Part shown: piece by piece, positions 11,533-23,415 of the stretch | Layout: each line of letters begins with the position of its first letter | Position numbering within the stretch: position 1 is the stretch's first letter | Assembly: GCF_000003605.2 (NCBI RefSeq) | Contig: NW_003123416.1 | Span: 66,944 to 130,943 of the forward strand | Reading direction: 5' to 3' | DNA length: 64,000 nucleotides | From: Saccoglossus kowalevskii | Lineage: Eukaryota > Hemichordata > Enteropneusta > Harrimaniidae | Translations under genes and position numbers: made by a program | The notes under the pieces: generated by a model | Told to the model about the DNA's origin: nothing | Seen by the model: the letters and a program-made list of their open reading frames with translations, nothing else | Database searches by the model: none

Positions 11533-14500
11533 CTAAAATGAATAAACTGAGATTGTTATATCAGTATCTTTAAACAAATCACGTAGCATTTGAGATACGC
11601 GCTTCCACTCCAATCCATCTAATCCACACCCTATCCGTGGCATGGAAAGTCCGCTCACATTGTGAGCTCTGCAGTGCTTTTTCATAACTTCTAAGCTGGA
11701 CTCTAAAGACTTGTAAGTCGGTCTTTTAGAGTAAATTTCTTTTGTAACCTAGAGATATGGAAAGAAGTAGAAATAAAATTATACCCAATGCCATAATCTT
11801 ATGAAAGGAAATTACAATTTAAAACTAATGAAAATTAAAAAAAATTACAGAGTGCCAAAACTTATTTCAGGAAAACACGCTATCCTACCTAACCTTAAAC
11901 CACCAGACTTTCACGCCCAAATTTTCCTGCACTTTTTATAAGTCAAATAGCAAAATTTGGTTCAACTTTCAGTTTTTCCTCAAAAAAATTGGTTATTTCT
12001 GTCCCAATATTCCAAAGGAAATAAACTCCAACATATTTTGTGAATTTGTCATGAAACGAGGGAACTGGTGGTGAAAAGGTTAATATGTGGTTCCCAATGT
12101 TCAAGATCATTTCTTTAATGAAATGGTTTTTAACATAAAAGCCAAATTATTATTATGGTTGTCTGGTTGGGACATTACATTATAATATTTATTACCCAGT
12201 GTAATGCAATATGAGAGTGATGAATGTGCAATTGTTAATGACACAGTCCACGTCTAAAATTTTGTGATCTGACATATCAATTTGATGCTGATGAAGTCAT
12301 TGAGATTAGATTGAAACCATTATTAGGAGATGAATTTGTAAAAAATTATGATTTAGTTCTTTAACACGAGAATTGAACATTGGGCAGTCATATTAAATCA
12401 AATTACAAAAATAATGTCCATGTTGATGTATCTATTGCTATACTGTCTTTGTACAAAATTTAAACAGAAATGTTGATTGCATTCATGGGAAAGTAGGCAT
12501 GACATGCAACTATAACCCAATATGTATGATTATCATACCAGCTTTGATCCAAATTGGTCTAGTCATCTCTGAGAAGCAGCTCCAGACATGTAAAAATGAC
12601 GATTTAGCGCTTTTACATGAAAATTGGGCGTCGGCCAGCCATATTGAATTGAATCACAAAAATCAAGTTGGTGCAGATGTATCTCTTGGTATACTATCTT
12701 TGTACAAAATTTAAACAGAAACAATCGTTGCATTCAAGATAAAGTAGCATGGGTACCATGAAAAACAAGATGACCGCCAGTCGGCCATATTTGTTCAAAT
12801 CACGAACATGACGTGCACCTACAACCCAATATGTATAATCATCATACCAACTTTGATCCAAATCAGCCCAGTCATCCCCAAGAAACTAGTGCGGACACGT
12901 TTAGGTATCAGAAATAGCAAATTTTACATCGAAAATGGCTCCGATTATAAAGTAACTTAACGTGTATATGTAAGACATTATGTATTGTCTTCATGTAAGT
13001 TTGAATGAAATCCATCAATGGGTGTCAGAGATATAGCTCCGGATGTACGGATGGATGGACGGACGAACAGACCCAAATTAATAGTCCCCGTTTTCGGACT
13101 TCATACGACGAGTCAATACATGCAAGCTGAAACTGTGAGTACTTCAGAAATAGACGCACTTAATTAATTATGATAATAATTTTGATCAAGGCGGGTTGCC
13201 TGTATTTTTTATTTATTTACTTACCATATATATTTTATTTTAGTTATAATATTTTTAATTACTTTTTGCTGATTTTCCATTATATTATCTACATCTTATG
13301 AGTTATTTTTATGGTAACTAGTCTTTCACAATTACCAACATTAAAAAAAACTACTATTATTAAATGATAAATAAGATCTATGAAAAGTAAATAACACATC
13401 ACTAAAAAGCACAAGGGAAGAATTATATAGGTGTGGCTGTTCATCAAATTCAAGTTGGCAACTTGATGTCTGTTAAGGAAAACAGTGTATTTATGAGCAG
13501 GTGACAAAATGTAGCAAAATGCTACAGACCGGTGATTTATAAACAAGAGTTTATTTACTAGGACATTTTTTCTCTGCCCTCAAACTTAACTATGTCAGTA
13601 CTATGATATTCATAATTCATAATTTTCTAAACAGTAAAATGTGCACACTCACTGAATCTTACACCAGAGATGTAAGATTATAGTTCTAGGTTCGGGGAGG
13701 GGGGGGGTGTTAGTAACCATTGGCCATATATGCAATATGCAAAATATCGGTTATAGCACACATGCGAAACAAAAGCCATTTTTGCGCATGAACCAAGATG
13801 GCAGCCAAACCATTGGTATTTAATAAATAAAAAAACGCAAACTGTTATATATACTCACCATATAATATACATATCTACCATCTCTTTCAAGTACTCCACA
13901 TCCACCAGTTTTAATACCTGAAGTATAAAATCAAATGATATTACATAATATGAAGTTATCATGAGAATACCAGAAAGTATGAACAAAGGCAGTACAGTGA
14001 TTGTATCAAATGATCTATAGTGGAGTATCGATGCGACTAGTACTGCCTGAGTTCATAATTTTCAGTATTCTCGTAATAACATTATTATTATACATTATAA
14101 AATATTACTGTATAGCCTAAAATGACAACAAAAAACGTTTTGCGCTATGCGAACATTTGCATGAATGACAGGATTCAATTTCCATCACACTATAACATGT
14201 CAGTGTCCAACATACACAACAAAAACTGTTTGACTGCGACGTCAATAACATGGAACACATCAATGTTGGTAATGTAGTTCATCCCCATATAAGGGAAAAT
14301 TTGAATGTTTGTCACTATAGGTAGATGGTCATTATATAAAAGTGTTCACTATGGGCAGGGGGTTCTTGTATGAAGGTGGTTTTTCTATAAATAATCACCA
14401 GTGTGCCGTCAAACAGGACTGATTTTGTGGGAATCCACAAAATGGATTACCCAAAATCAGGTCATGTACGTTTTGATAGACCGGAAGTGTATTGACCCCA

Positions 14501-16185
14501 ACGATTGCGCCGCTTATGGTGGGAATGGAATAAACTTATTCTTTACAAAGAACTTGGAAATCGTCAATTCTACAGATATTGACGTATTCTACAAATCTTG
14601 TAAAGAATTTCCTACCTTGTGAGATGAGCTCATCCACTCCGCCAAATCTCTTTTTAAATTCTTTCGCGATACCTTTCCCCATCTTGCAATCTTCACTGAT
14701 ACAATGGGCCAAAGCATCTGTTTGAGGACATTTGAATAAATCGCCTTTTACCTCAGAAAAAACAAATCCCTGTAAATAAAGATAGCAATTTTTATTTAGT
14801 TTTTAAAAAACTTATGAACCATCAATGTTTATTCATCGTCAGTTGGACCCAGAATAACAAATATAACATGCATCTATTTAAATACTATATGCAGCATCTT
14901 TTTTGGCCAGAATTGTAGAAAAAATTAAAGAAAGAATCTGTTTTCATGAAAAATAAAAAGGTGCCTGTGCATGTCATTTTAGAAAACAAGTTACCAGTAA
15001 CCAGCAGTATCTTATTTTTCATTCATTTATTTATTCTTAACTATCATGAGAGACATGTATTGAATTGATTTTTGTAATTCTCACATGAAAAATTACTTAA
15101 TTAGTGTTTAATTGCTTTTAGATGTGCATATGCTCAAAACTGATCCAAACACACTGTCCCTGAAGGCAACTTGAACAACATGTACTCTCAGATACAGAGA
15201 ACCAAATTTCACACCACATTTCTCATCTTTATCACACAAAGGTAAGGGTTGATTTAAAGCAAGAGAGCTGTCACCTGCGCATGCGCCACATGGCCATAGC
15301 GTGTCATTGTTTACAAACAAGCATCTACCCATGAGCCTTTGCGTTTTTAGCATGTGTTGTTATGGTCGCTTGGGACTAAATTCCCTCGCATGCTCAGGTG
15401 ACACCCTCCTGCTTTAATTGCACATGAATGTAATCAACGCTATTTGGTATGGCAAGTTTGCACTTTAAATGGTTTTTACTTAATCTTTTCACCACCAACT
15501 CCCTGTTATTATCACAAATTCACAAAATAGTGGTGTTTATAGCCTGCACTGTCCTTCAGAAGTTTGGGACAAAAATAGCCAAATTTTTTGAGGACAACAT
15601 AAAAATTTGCTTCAGAACTGGTGAGATGGATTTTAGCAAAAACAAAAATGTGGTATTAATTTTTCATGTGATATGTTTAAAGTGACTTCTAATTTACTGC
15701 TAATACCAGTGTAGTTGAATTGGCTCTATTTCTGAGAATATATTATTTGATTTGAAAACCTACATAAATCACTCTTTAATTTTTTTTTTTATTTTGGGTA
15801 GTTGACTTATTGACTTCAAGTGTAGCACAACTTGATTAAAATCACAGATAAGAATATGCTCAAATTTACTTTTTTTTATATTTCACTTTTTGGTGTTTGA
15901 CGTTGTGCGTTTTTGATAAATATTTCTTCAAGACTATCAAGATATATATACAAGACTGTATTTTGACCAAAGACATGTTATTTATGGAAGAACATGCACT
16001 ACTAATAGTTTGCTCTGGACAGTTACCTTCTTCTTGGCTTTTTCAGGCTCTGCTCCTTTTTGACTTGTTTTTGAGGTAGCTGCTGCCATAGCGCCCTCAG
16101 AGTCTTCTTCATCACTCTCATTCCAAGGTTTGAATTTTTTGCTTTTCTTTGCACTGACAATATGTGACATTGACATTTTTGTCAA
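11533..16185 (-). CDS. OARD1, ADP-ribose glycohydrolase (macrodomain)
   Basis: Removes ester-linked ADP-ribose from Glu/Asp of PARP-modified proteins and deacylates O-acyl-ADP-ribose, acting in nucleus and cytosol. Four exons: 16185-16027, 14769-14616, 13917-13859 and 11748-11533, with GT-AG junctions and phases 0, 1, 0; the product is 195 aa. The macrodomain covers about residue 55 to the end. Motifs are [52 protein letters not shown] and [14 protein letters not shown]. The lysine and aspartate matching human Lys84 and Asp125 (known catalytic pair) are Lys127 and Asp168. The extra N-terminal exon (53 aa) is Lys-rich with an acidic NESDEEDSE patch and makes the protein about 40 aa longer than the human one. 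ATGs occur at codons 1, 4 and 6; the true start among them is open. Confidence 0.93.
11889..12083 (+). mobile_element. MITE family D, copy 2 (OARD1 intron 3)
   Basis: Same ends as copy 1 (AACCTTAAACCACCAGACTT, then CTGGTGGTGAAAAGGTTAA) and same orientation. The two copies bracket the last OARD1 exon. Confidence 0.8.
12250..13125. repeat. Array of about 250-bp diverged repeat units (OARD1 intron 3)
   Basis: Three successive units share CAACTATAACCCAATATGTA-type and TTTGATCCAAAT motifs, a GAAAATTGGGC segment and CTTTGTACAAAATTTAAACA. The array ends with a GGATGGATGGACGGACGAAC run and CCCCGTTTTCGGACTTC, a tail type common in invertebrate interspersed repeats. Confidence 0.7.
15254..15417 (-). 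mobile_element. MITE family A, copy 4 (OARD1 intron 1)
   Basis: Full-length copy in reverse orientation within OARD1 intron 1. The core reads CATTGTTTACAAACAAGC and both ends (TTTAAAGC, GCTTTAA) are present. Confidence 0.9.
15479..15640 (-). mobile_element. MITE family D, partial inverted copy 3
   Basis: Starts with TTAATCTTTTCACCACCAAC and continues with sequence complementary to the right two thirds of copy 2 (TTTGGGACAAAAATAGCCAA). The far end is lost. Confidence 0.65.
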
Positions 16186-17204
16186 TAAAATACTGTGGAA
16201 AATGATAAATAAATACTATTAATTTCATACATTAAACACATTTTTGAGAGATGGCAGGAAGACTGAGGCTGGTGTGAATATTCGTTCCACGGTCTCATCT
16301 GTAAATTTTATTTTTTTGATGAAAGACATTTGCATTTTTTGAATACAAATTTATACTGAAATTTTTAAAAAATATTAAAATATGACTTAAACCATGGCTC
16401 GGGTGTATAAAAGAAAAGATGGCGACCAGACTCCAGATTTCAGTATACAATTCACGCTCCGTGGTGATATAATATCTGGAGTGTTTTCAAAATTGTTATT
16501 TTCGACACAGTCACTCTATCCCGGCTGGATAGACTGTGGCACGGAGTACTTTATTTTTCTATCACGCAAATAATGAATATTCGTAGAAGACAATTTCAAC
16601 ATCAAGTTTACTATGACAAGATTCAAGCGCATTTCTAAATGTTGACAAGAAGGCACCGATATGTTTTAAATAATCCTTTTTTTCCTGGAAATTCAGAATG
16701 CTTGTGTGTATCCCTAACTGACCAGCCAAATCGAAATACACTCCTTAATGTTATCGAGGGACGCAGCCGCACCAACACCAATACCTAGATCGACTGAGAT
16801 AACTTTGAACTTAGCTGAATGCTGAACATGTACTAAACAATCACAACTATGACAACATAAGATGCACAGACGCGGTCCCTTTCCACGATGAACTTCCGGA
16901 ATAACTTCCGAGTGCCGTTCAAAGTACGACGCATGTTTGTTTTATTCGTAACCGTGTACGAAGTAATGGAAGTTCACCCAGCTTGTTATACTCACTTATT
17001 CTCGGATATGAATTCATCTGAAAACTATCTTTAGAAATGACAATCTTCTATTCCAGTACAACTTCGAGTCACCGAGTCGTTCAGCCGGTCTTAGTCGAGG
17101 ATGCGCGGTAACCCCATGAGATGAGGTCATGTTAGGTCAGAGTCGGTCACATCGACTACCCATAATTCCCTCCCCAGACTGAATCGAGCTACGAAAGGTA
17201 GCAG
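16186..17204. other. OARD1 upstream region
   Basis: Contains the likely OARD1 promoter, with CpG-richer sequence toward 16730-17160. At 16505-16540 there is a small imperfect palindrome (ACACAGTCACTCTATCC, then its complement GGATAGACTGTGGC). No divergent gene could be supported. Confidence 0.4.
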
Positions 17205-17792
17205 CACAGTCAGCTGGCGCACACGTGATAATAAAATAAATACGATATTTACTATATGGGGCCGCCATCTGGAATGACGCATAAAACTAAATAAGAAGAC
17301 AAGTTGGTGAAACTAAAAATTGGCATTCCAGCACAGCAGCCAATCAGCGACGGCCTAACGCATAGATGACAATTTCGGTTTCAAATACCCCGGCTTTAGT
17401 GTTTNNNNNNNNNNNNNNNNNNNNNNNNNNNNNNNNNNNNNNNNNNNNNNNNNNGCCAATCAGCGACGGCCTAACGCATAGATGACAATTTCGGTTTCAA
17501 ATACCCCGGCTTAGTGTTTTAGGTTCTTCGCGTAATTAGGTGTTCGTATGCAAGGGATTTTTCCACACAAAAACGACGAATTCGGCCGAATTTTGTTATC
17601 GGTTGGCTTAATATAACCCCAACGGACCGTATTTTTGTGAAAGATTGGTATTTTTGTCCTGATTTGTAAGAATCTGAAAAACGCGTTTCATAACTTGTCT
17701 CTTATTTAGTTTTATGCGTCATTCAAGATGGCGGCCCCCATATAGTAAATATCGCATCTATTTTATTATCACGTGTGTGCCAGCTGACTGTG
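17205..17792. mobile_element. Foldback DNA transposon with 8-bp target duplication (hAT-like)
   Basis: Inverted ends of about 100 bp: left 17205-17306, right 17692-17792, beginning CACAGTCAGCTGGC. The direct repeat GGTAGCAG lies immediately outside both ends (17197-17204 and 17793-17800), a perfect 8-bp target duplication. No transposase is visible. The centre holds an assembly gap flanked by a duplicated 66-bp segment, so the real length is probably about 115 bp shorter. The 8-bp duplication fits the hAT superfamily (P elements also make 8 bp). Confidence 0.85.
17405..17454. other. Assembly gap, probably spurious
   Basis: 50 N. The 66 bases before the gap (17339-17404) reappear after it (17455-17519) with one base missing, which indicates overlapping contig ends that were not merged. 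Confidence 0.85.
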
Positions 17793-17800
17793 GGTAGCAG

Positions 17801-18537
17801 GGCTCATACCACTAATTGAATTTCCATAGACGACAATGTTAACATATGACGAGATTGCTATATGAAAATGACGAAGAAAGTTGAAAATATGGCTCAAAAA
17901 TGGGAAATCAACATGCCAGTAATCAACCATATGAAAAAAACTAACATGTTGGCCAGCTCAAACTCTTGCAAATCTCAGGTAAACAAGACACACCTACTGT
18001 ATTTGGATTGCACCAAGAGAAATCACTGGAAAAACACCAAGATTAGAACATCCATTAACACACAGAATAAACCCACAGGTACACAGCCGCTAAGTAGTAA
18101 ACAAAAGACCACATGTTGGTCTCACCTCTGACCCAGGTGATTACGCCCTCAAACAGGGAGCACCTGAGAAAAATAATATTTAAAAAATTTCATTGGTTCT
18201 TGCTGGGCATTTAAATTGAGACCTAGCAGGTACATATAAACGTAGAACCGGAAGCGGCACTTGAATTGGAACTCGGTAAGCATCATGAAGCTGCAAAACA
18301 AACAACGCGTATTAAATTATTAACGCATTATCAAAATACATTCCTTGGAAAATAAGTTTTGCGTTTGGTGTTTTTTTATACTTTAATAAAATGGATTATT
18401 TTTGTACTTGGAATGGTTATTTCTTGTACTTAGATTGTGTCAGTGTTTGTGTGCATTTACCAGACGTTCGGAGCAATATACTTTTTATCAATGCTTATAT
18501 ATTGTGACGTCATAGCTAACATTAGCATACGATAATA
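17801..18537. other. Intergenic
   Basis: A plus-strand open frame (17862-18131) has low-complexity Lys/Thr/Asn content and no recognisable domain. No gene is called. Confidence 0.35.
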
Positions 18538-18682
18538 TTAAAGGGTGGCAGTCGTCGTGCCGCGTCCTGTTCGATATGGGACTCATAGCGACATATACAA
18601 CGCGTGTCATTTTAGTAAAATACACTGTTTGTTTACATGAAATTCGAACACGCGCTGCGCGACGACCACCGCCGCGCTTTAA
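18538..18682 (-). mobile_element. MITE family B, copy 2
   Basis: Reverse orientation, full length, with core GTTCGATATGGGACTCATAG and ends TTAAAGGGTGGCAGTCGTCG and GCGCTTTAA. Confidence 0.9.
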
Positions 18683-18845
18683 CCTCTATTCGCGAGTAAA
18701 TTCATTTCAGCAAAAATCCCCCAAATTTAACTAAACTTGTTCATTTCTGACGGTGGTAATTTATAACAACAATAATGAATCCCATAGCGTCATATTGGAT
18801 TTTTAGAAAGGTCTAGACACGTCTTGCCATACACTCTTCTTTTCA

Positions 18846-18984
18846 TTAAAGCGGGGAGTCGTCACCTGCGCATGCGTCAGATGGCCATAGCGTGGCATTG
18901 TTTACAAACAAGCGTCTACCAACGAGCCTTTGCGTTTTAGCGTGTGTTGTTATCGTCGCTTGGAACTCAACTCTCCCGCTTTAA
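18846..18984 (-). mobile_element. MITE family A, copy 5
   Basis: Reverse orientation with both ends retained; shortened near the right end, where part of the GCGCACGCGCGGGAATTG block is missing. Confidence 0.9.
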
Positions 18985-19111
18985 AGTAAATAAATGTTCG
19001 ACTCTACTTAATAGGACGAATATCCACAAACGTCATAATACTGACACGCCTACCTATCAACTCGTGATACGAGTACATTGACTTTTTTGGATGATATACG
19101 AGTTATTATTA

Positions 19112-19238
19112 TTTAAAGCGCGGTGGTCATCGCGCAGCGCGTGCTCGAATTTCATGTAAATAAACAATGTATTTTACACGCGTTGTATATGAGTCCCATA
19201 TCGAACAGGGCGCGACACGACGACTGTCGCCCATTAAA
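19112..19238 (+). mobile_element. MITE family B, copy 3
   Basis: Ends TTTAAAGCGCGGTGGTC and CGCCCATTAAA; a short internal deletion removes TACGTCGCTA from the core. Confidence 0.9.
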
Positions 19239-20679
19239 TTTCTTCAAACTTACCCACACACCTGAGATAGGGGACATTTCTTCGTTCATTGTTTACTACT
19301 TGTTCCTAACAGTACCCAGTACTAGAAAATAATTGTTTTTTTGTTTTTTTTGTCATAGAGATCATGTTCTCACATCATCCAGGTACAATTTGCCTCTCAC
19401 GATTTAAAAATAGGGAGATTTTGTTGAAGCATATGGTTCGGACCAATGATTTAAAGGTCGATGAATGGTCATTGAATGAGCTAAGTAGGTGACTTGAATG
19501 AAACGCGCGGTAGTATGACACGTACTTGAATCGGGTACGAGTTCTACAAAAGATTGTTTTATTGTCTTATTATCCATGCAAAACGAGTTACGTAACACAC
19601 GTACGTTGTGACAACACACAACTAGGGAAATCTCACAGTATTAATATTACTTCATCGAAGTACGGCAACTCGAACGCTGACGGCAATTAACGGTCTGTTT
19701 GAGGTTGGGGTTTTGGTAAAATATCCTTGTTACTACGAGGTTTACTATAACCTCGAACCCAAATAGGCCGTTAACTACCGTAGTTATTTTCGCTTGCACG
19801 TTTTTTATTATTGTTATAACAATCCGCTAACTTACAGATGGGTTTCCTTAGCATTTTTTTCTGGGGAAAGTCCTCTTTCTGTGTTTTAAAGAGTACCCAC
19901 TGGGCCAGTGCCGGATCTAGAGAGGGTTCTTTGGGTCCGACCCCCCGTTGAAAAATGTATTCAATTTGTTTTTGGATAGTATAAACAAATCATTAACTAT
20001 GTCTGACGATTTTAAAGTTTGGACCCCTCCCCCATAAAAAAATCCTGCATCCGTCCCTGGTATCCTTTACTAATTTCTTTGTTCTCAACATTTACTAGGA
20101 AAGTAATTTTTCCTTGTTCCAAGGAGTATTCATAGTATAATAGTCTGGCACAGTCTGCTAGTGGGCGATTTATTTCTTTTCAAGGTTTAAATTAAATAAA
20201 AAAAATATCGCGAAATGGAGGTGTTAACGTGAGTTTTTTTTATTATTATTATTATAATTTATAATAAGTGAAAAAAATGCTCAGAAATATTCATTCACTA
20301 GGAATTCATATTTAGAACCCGCGAAAAGGCTAAAAAAATGCACATAAGACTCGCCAAATTCGCAGTATTACTCTTAAAGTACGGCAACTCGGATGCTAAC
20401 GGCGTTTACCATCGTAACCGTCTTCGCGGCAGTTCTTTAACTACCAGTAAGAATGCGCCCTCATGGTTCCGAAACACGCCTCTTGGATGACATACTTTGA
20501 ACCAATCACCTTCTCGCCCTCTCTGATCACCAGCATGTTTCGTTTCAATAATAATGAAGGTGATAATGCACAAAGACAAATGAAAATAATTGATTGTTTT
20601 AATTTCACGCTATAGAGATATCGTGTGCTGATGGAAACCTTCAACGATAACTCCAAAATGGTTTCGTCCAGCCAGTGAG
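19239..20679. other. Intergenic
   Basis: No gene. GTACGGCAACTCG occurs twice (about 19662 and 20376), each followed by a related GCTAACGG-type sequence, suggesting remnants of one repeat. Confidence 0.35.
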
Positions 20680-20925
20680 AGTGACGTCACAATCACGGCA
20701 TGTAGTACACCTACACCATTAACTTAACTACACTTCATATATCCCTGCCCACGCACCTGGCAGCAAAAATAGTTCCTTGATGAAGCAATGTCATCAGGTT
20801 TCCTGATATCATCATACCGCCCACATGCAATTAACCGTTTCGTATCTGGTATTTTATTTGTGTTTTCAACCCCCGTAACAAATGAAGTCATATAATTAAA
20901 GAGTAATGTTCAAAAGTGAAATCAA
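20680..20925 (+). repeat. Diverged direct duplication, unit 1
   Basis: Aligns by eye with 21712-21982. Shared blocks include GTGACGTCACA, ACGGCATGTAGT, CCCACGCACCTG, AGCAAAAATAGTTCCT, CATCATCTTACCGCC (with changes) and ACAAATGAAGTCAT. No common open frame. Confidence 0.7.
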
Positions 20926-21151
20926 TATTTACTTAATATTTTGGGCTATGAGGTCACGTACCACATTATTACACTGACTAAATGTCAAAACTTTAGTTTA
21001 TTTTTCGTCCATTTAGGCGTTGTGTTTATTGCGTAAACTAAGGCGTAACTAAGCACGGACGCAGACCAAGTGATCATCGCGTAACACTTCTATTATAGTG
21101 TCGTTCATCACAGTCCCTCAACTGTGGGACTGTGCGTTCATGCCGATCTCT

Positions 21152-21283
21152 TTAAAGCGGGAGAGTCCCAAACGACGATAACAACACACGCTAAAAACGC
21201 AAAGACTCAAAGACGCTTGTTTGTAAACAATGACAAGCTATGGCCACCCGACGCATGCGCATGTGACTACTCCCCCGCTTTAA
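21152..21283 (+). mobile_element. MITE family A, copy 6
   Basis: Both ends and core present (TTAAAGCGGGAGAGTCCCAA, TTGTTTGTAAACAATGACAA, CCCCCGCTTTAA); internally deleted on the left. It lies between the two units of the diverged duplication. Confidence 0.9.
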
Positions 21284-21711
21284 CCTAGTATCTGCCCAAT
21301 TTTCGGAAGCATGGCCAAATTAGTTACACTAGTGAACCAATTATTTTTTTTATTTGCACACGGTCTCATGACAATTTCAGCAAGAAAATATTTGGGTTAT
21401 TTATAAAATTCCCAAAGAAATAAACAATCTTTAAGGCTGGCTCATTCTTAGAAAAAAAAAATAGCCTGAGGGAGGGGCGATGACGAAATAGCAAAAAAAT
21501 GCACAGAAAAATCATGCAGGGATCTATAATAGAAATAAAATATACACACCGAAATCTTAATGAAGAAATATTTCACACAGTGGACGGAAAAAAACATAAC
21601 AGCAAATTCATCATGAAAAGGAAATCAGCGCAAAACTAAGTGAAGAAAAAAAGCATCGCCCCAGCGATACTAACGGCAAATCTTTACCAAGATGGTACCG
21701 TGATGTCAGTC

Positions 21712-21982
21712 AGTGACGTCACAGTCTCGATACACACGGCATGTAGTTGTTTATACCACACACCTACAACATTTACTAAACTTCACTTATCCATGCCCAC
21801 GCACCTGATAGCAAAAATAGTTCCTAAACGCAACAAATAATGTCATTAAATTTCCGCCTGGCATCATCTTACCGCCTACATAGAATTAACCGTCCTGTAG
21901 TTGGCAAATCATTTGTGTATTAAGCCCTCGTGACAAATGAAGTCATGTTAACTTGGGCGTAATGTTTCACAATGAAATGAGA
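21712..21982 (+). repeat. Diverged direct duplication, unit 2
   Basis: Partner of 20680-20925, about 1 kb away in the same orientation, with the same order of conserved blocks. Confidence 0.7.
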
Positions 21983-23294
21983 ATGTAGTTAATCGCATAG
22001 CTTTGGAGACATGTTCGCCAGTATTAGATCGGAATGTAAGAAAGTGAAGGCGATCACGTGCTGTATTCATGATATGATATACGCATGGATACATTATTAT
22101 AAGTGAGTGATGCGATAGAATGTGATTTAAAGCACGATTCGATTGCATGCTATCACGTGTACCCCTGGATATCATGTTAGAAAATGGTGCCACTACTCCG
22201 CATAGCTGGCCAGAACAATGAAACTCAGTGACGCTATCGGAAATACTTGGAATAAATTGAGAAAGTAATATTTCGCTTTTATTTTTTATAATAACTGATC
22301 CTTTTTTTCGCGTGTAATAGGTTTTGGCGAATAACACCAGACTGTAAGTCTGACCATGAACACAATTTAGATAATACAATATTTGGTATACTAGTATACT
22401 AACGTTATGTCTGAATTATATACACGGAGAGAGTAATGACGAAACCGATCATTCCCCATGTAGTGTTGGTACATGATGATATTTGACATCGGCATGTCTT
22501 TACTTGCATTTCTGTCGAATCCGTGAGTAGGCAACTATAATCGGAACAAGTTGCATCGGCTTGTTGACCTCATAATAAGACAAACCGATTACGGGATCAC
22601 TGGAGGTCCGAGTCGATGGATTGTATTTGTTTTGATTTGTTTGTTGTAGTATGACCGCAAAACCGTCCAATGTGAGAATAATCGACAACTCTCCTGACGC
22701 AGAAAAACAATGTTGTTTCATTATATGTATCTGAACTGAAAACACAGTTCTACGAAATAATAATCAATGAATACTTTCATTCAAAACTCGCTATACCGTT
22801 TTTTTTTTCAAAAGAAAGACCGCAAACGACACGATCTGCCAAAATGGTTTCGTCGATCGTGGTCAATTTCAAGTTCGAACGTACAGGCTTCACACCACAA
22901 TTAGAATTTGTGACGATGTGTTTTTATAACAGTGAGGGGAATTTTAGCGACAACCAACGTTTTTTTAATAACGGACGTATACGTTTATGGGGGGGGGGGT
23001 GGCTTAATTTCAACTTCTGCGATGATTTTTTTTTTAAATATGTATATGTATCATTTGCATCATTGGTTTTACCACAGTCCCCCTATCATAGAGGGACTGT
23101 GGTTTTACGTGCAAAATAAATCAGCCTCTGAAGTGTTCACATAGTCGTCTAAATAATGAAAACTTCGTTGATGGCACGTGAATAAATAATTAGTTAGTTA
23201 TTAAAGTAAATATGGGACATAATAACTAAATACATAGTAAAATGAAATAAAACAAACTAAAGTCTTATATTAATCAGTTTGGTCGTCTAACCGA
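21983..23294. other. Intergenic
   Basis: Minus-strand open frames at 21948-22379 and 22500-22745 lack recognisable domains. At 23073-23104 there is a compact palindrome (CACAGTCCCCCTATCATAG followed by AGGGACTGTGG). Confidence 0.35.
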
Positions 23295-23415
23295 CTACCG
23301 CCTCGGAACATCCCGATCCCCGACGTCTTGGATCATTCCATCAACTTGAAATCCTCTGAGTACTCCTCCGCTCTGTACGATAGCCTGGAGTGACGGCTCA
23401 ATTATATCGGTTTCA
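23295..23415 (-). CDS. Candidate last exon, unknown protein
   Basis: Read on the minus strand, an acceptor (CACCCCTTTAG) precedes a 121-nt segment open in one phase that ends in TAG. It would encode 39 residues, including EPSLQAIVQSGGVLRGFQVD and DVGDRDVPRR. Composition looks protein-like (balanced, soluble, charged C terminus), which is why it is listed. No family was recognised and no upstream exon can be joined with certainty; 26557-26401 is the nearest candidate but its exit phase (0) does not match this exon's entry phase, so at least one exon is missing if they belong together. Confidence 0.3.

Noticed and set aside
6951-19238. Clustered direct copies considered as a CRISPR-like array
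   Set aside because: Copies are 130-170 bp palindromic transposons in both orientations, irregularly spaced, in a eukaryotic genome.
21948-22379. 143-codon minus-strand open frame
   Set aside because: No recognisable domain; overlaps the end of a non-coding duplicated segment.
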